The notes under the pieces: model-generated
The model's input: only the letters and a program-made list of their open reading frames with translations
Told to the model about the DNA's origin: nothing
Database searches by the model: none
NCBI GenBank assembly: GCA_036939355.1
Contig: JALLAP010000151.1
Location: 1 to 17,746, forward strand
Length of the DNA stretch: 17,746 nucleotides
Direction of reading: 5' to 3'
DNA from: Thalassiosira profunda
Taxonomy: Eukaryota; Bacillariophyta; Thalassiosirophyceae; Thalassiosirales; Thalassiosiraceae
Translations under genes and position numbers: made by a program
In this document: piece by piece, positions 16,229-17,746 of the stretch
How the letters are laid out: each line of letters opens with the position of its first letter
How positions within the stretch are numbered: the stretch's first letter is position 1

Positions 16229-16900
16229 TCAATTCCACAAGGCCTCCACCAAACCGAACGGATGAAAGAAGGCCGGGGTCTCATCAACAACGCCCATCCC
16301 GCCCACGCACTCCTGCGCCGCAAATCCCGCCACGGCCAGCATTCCCAAACGCCCGTGCTTGATCTCGGCCAATTGCATGTTCCGTTGTCCATCCTCGTCC
16401 GCCGGGTAGAACCCCAGCGGATCGAATCCGTAGTCTCCCGGCAAATAGTCGGCACCCTCGTCGGCGCCAGTGTATCTAGAATTCCGAATGCCCTGGAGGT
16501 CGATGGCCGCGGTCAGTCCGAGGCAGAATCCCCACCACAGCGGCGAGATGGCGCCCATGCCCCCATTGAACGGAGACGGGGCCCGATCCATCCCGTCGAC
16601 CATCGGACTCAAATCGAGGCCAAAGTCCTCGTCGACGAGGTTGGCGAGCGGCCGATCGAACAGCTCGCTCAGCGGCCAGCCCGCCGCGGCCAGCATCGCA
16701 ATGCGGCCGTGCTTCACCTCCGCCTCGCGATAGTACGTCAGTTGTTCGGGGTTGGACGCCAGGCCGAGAGGATCGAAGCCGACGTCTCCCGCGTATTGCC
16801 CCGTGAGGTGCTGGGGCCGGCGGAGGAAGGGGAGGGACTGCGAGTACTTGCCCGGCGTGGGGGTGGCCACCATGGCCAGGGCGGAGGAGGGAGGGGCCAT
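16229..16900 (-). CDS. Chlorophyll a/c-binding light-harvesting (LHC/FCP family) protein
   Basis: 223 aa from the first in-frame ATG at 16900. All three LHC helices are visible: helix 1 with E61-V-K-H64-G-R66-x-A-M-L, helix 2 (L-W-W-G-F-C-L-G-L-T-A-A-I-D-L), and helix 3 with E179-I-K-H182-G-R184-L-G-M-L. The paired G-D-V-G-F-D-P-L-G and G-D-Y-G-F-D-P-L-G motifs precede helices 1 and 3, and the E/H/R sets are the chlorophyll ligands and salt bridges. The C-terminus V-V-D-E-T-P-A-F-F-H-P-F is typical. L-P-F-L-R-R-P and F-N-G-G suggest an Lhcr-like or related algal clade, but the clade needs a tree. The N-terminus lacks a signal peptide although such proteins are imported through an ER-derived membrane, so a 5' exon may be missing. 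An in-frame TAG lies at 17000-17002. Confidence 0.92.
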   Translation of the reverse strand: MAPPSSALAMVATPTPGKYSQSLPFLRRPQHLTGQYAGDVGFDPLGLASNPEQLTYYREAEVKHGRIAMLAAAGWPLSELFDRPLANLVDEDFGLDLSPMVDGMDRAPSPFNGGMGAISPLWWGFCLGLTAAIDLQGIRNSRYTGADEGADYLPGDYGFDPLGFYPADEDGQRNMQLAEIKHGRLGMLAVAGFAAQECVGGMGVVDETPAFFHPFGLVEALWN

Positions 16901-17361
16901 GATTGAGGCGCGGCGGTTCGAGTGATGGTGGTTCGGAATCCTTTTTGTGAGCTCGCTCTCGCTGTGCGAGGTCGATCGTTGGGGCGGGTTGGCTGGCGGC
17001 TAGCTGGCGGGGCAAAAGGGACGTCGGCAGGCGCGAGCTTGAAGTTTTGCAAATGGCAGAGCAGAGATGTGACAAAATATTAAGGTCGTATCGTTAAGTA
17101 AAATTGCAAACTTCATTTGTGAGTATCAATATTGCATTTGTGAGTTTTAGTATACTTGATTCCTACGTACAATTATTGTCTTTCTCACATGGTGTCTAGA
17201 GCGTGGCTGACGTGTCGAGCAAATTCTGACTTTGCAAAAGACACGCACCAAAAACGCGCCACCTCTTCACCGCCAGCTCGACATGGCGTTGGCTTGCTTT
17301 GCCGCGGTTGCCTGGGCAAACCAAGCACAATCCAACCGGGTGAGTCAGACGCGGAGCCACG
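16901..17361. promoter_or_regulatory. Divergent spacer upstream of the LHC gene, with direct repeats
   Basis: 461 nt between the LHC gene (-) and the Gln-rich gene (+). Two perfect copies of CATTTGTGAGT lie at 17114-17124 and 17135-17145, 21 nt apart start to start (two helical turns). A TACGTA core is at 17164-17169. An A/T-rich TTAATATTTTG on the - strand (about 17074-17084) could serve as a TATA-like element for the LHC gene. Regulatory role is inferred from position. Confidence 0.5.
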
Positions 17362-17746
17362 ATGAGCCATGAGCCAGCCGGTGCCCCATTTTATCACGGC
17401 GCAGACAACTGCCCGCCCAAAGCGCCAAAGGAAACCGACCTCGAAAGCAGCTTGCGCTTTCGGCGGCGAGATCAAGCAGTGCCGAGCCTTCATGCACCAA
17501 GCGACTCGCCAATGCAAAACTTTGGCGGCCCCTACGCCCAACAAGGCAGCGGCGGCTACGGCAGCACTGTCCTCCCCATCAACGGCGGCAACAGCGGCAG
17601 CATTGGCTACACGAGCACCGGCGGCCTCATCATCAACAACGGCCTCATCATGACGCAGCCTCTGGCGCAGCAGCAGCAGCAGCAGCAGCAACCACCACAG
17701 CAGCAGCTCGCCTTCCCGCAGCTGCCGGCGCCCGTCTCCTCGGCCT
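17362..17746 (+). CDS. Gly/Ser/Gln-rich protein, 3' partial at window end
   Basis: Open from the ATG at 17362 (A at -3) to the window edge, 128 complete codons with no stop; an in-frame TGA at 17341 lies upstream, so this is the first ATG. The protein starts M-S-H-E-P-A-G-A-P-F-Y-H-G, then a basic patch (F-R-R-R-D), then a Gly/Ser/Asn-rich low-complexity part (G-G-P-Y-A-Q-Q-G-S-G-G-Y-G), then polyglutamine and Q/P-rich sequence. The polyQ is coded by seven CAG plus one CAA. Composition suggests a transcription- or RNA-related regulator with a prion-like region, but no domain is visible in the window. The three-base periodicity and lack of stops in such a composition make it probable but not certain. 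Confidence 0.6.
   Translation, partial: MSHEPAGAPFYHGADNCPPKAPKETDLESSLRFRRRDQAVPSLHAPSDSPMQNFGGPYAQQGSGGYGSTVLPINGGNSGSIGYTSTGGLIINNGLIMTQPLAQQQQQQQQPPQQQLAFPQLPAPVSSA
17668..17690 (+). repeat. CAG microsatellite (polyglutamine)
   Basis: About seven consecutive CAG triplets followed by CAA, with three more CAG triplets after two CCA codons, all in frame with the Gln-rich protein. Likely length-polymorphic between strains. Confidence 0.85.

Noticed and set aside
1..17746. A defence system, CRISPR array, tRNA/rRNA or intact mobile element
   Set aside because: No spaced repeat array, cloverleaf, terminal inverted repeats or transposase/reverse transcriptase motif was seen on either strand.

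Overview
The window looks like nuclear DNA of a photosynthetic alga with a red-derived complex plastid, most likely an ochrophyte (stramenopile). Three things point there: a three-helix chlorophyll-binding LHC protein, a desaturase whose N-terminus has a hydrophobic segment ending in an 'ASAFAP'-like A-F-A-P motif, and short GT-AG introns (72-121 nt) in otherwise intron-poor, densely packed genes. I cannot name the genus from sequence alone. No tRNA, rRNA, CRISPR array or intact mobile element was seen.

Layout. 1-3853: two tandem paralogous F-box/LRR/cysteine-rich genes on + flank a - strand plastid desaturase. The second paralog is cut by an in-frame TGA that falls exactly on a Cys codon of its sister. 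3860-5947 (-): a four-exon Tpa1/OGFOD1-type prolyl hydroxylase. 6536-7526 (+): a two-exon nuclear-looking unknown with a CUE-like segment. 8119-9037 (-): a two-exon J-domain protein ending in a CAAX box (CVIM). 9399-9938 (+): a small U1-type zinc-finger protein. 10027-11211 (-): a protein with seven C-x4/5-C...C-x3-H repeats of the kind usually labelled 'WRKY19-like'. 11591-12469 (+): a TylF-type methyltransferase. 12758-14161 (+): a type II membrane SGNH/GDSL protein, followed by a decayed second copy of its 3' end. 14332-15633 (-): a type II membrane sulfotransferase-like protein. 16229-16900 (-): the LHC protein. 17362-17746 (+): a Gly/Gln-rich open frame that runs off the window.

Genes alternate in divergent and convergent pairs with short convergent gaps (6-88 nt for three of them). 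The divergent spacers are 245-588 nt and probably hold bidirectional promoters. A TACGTA/TACGTACGTA palindrome occurs only in four spacers, and the palindrome TTGCAA is strongly over-represented across the window. The methyltransferase, SGNH and sulfotransferase-like genes are neighbours and could together decorate a secreted or Golgi glycan by methylation, acylation and sulfation; that is inference from families and proximity only.
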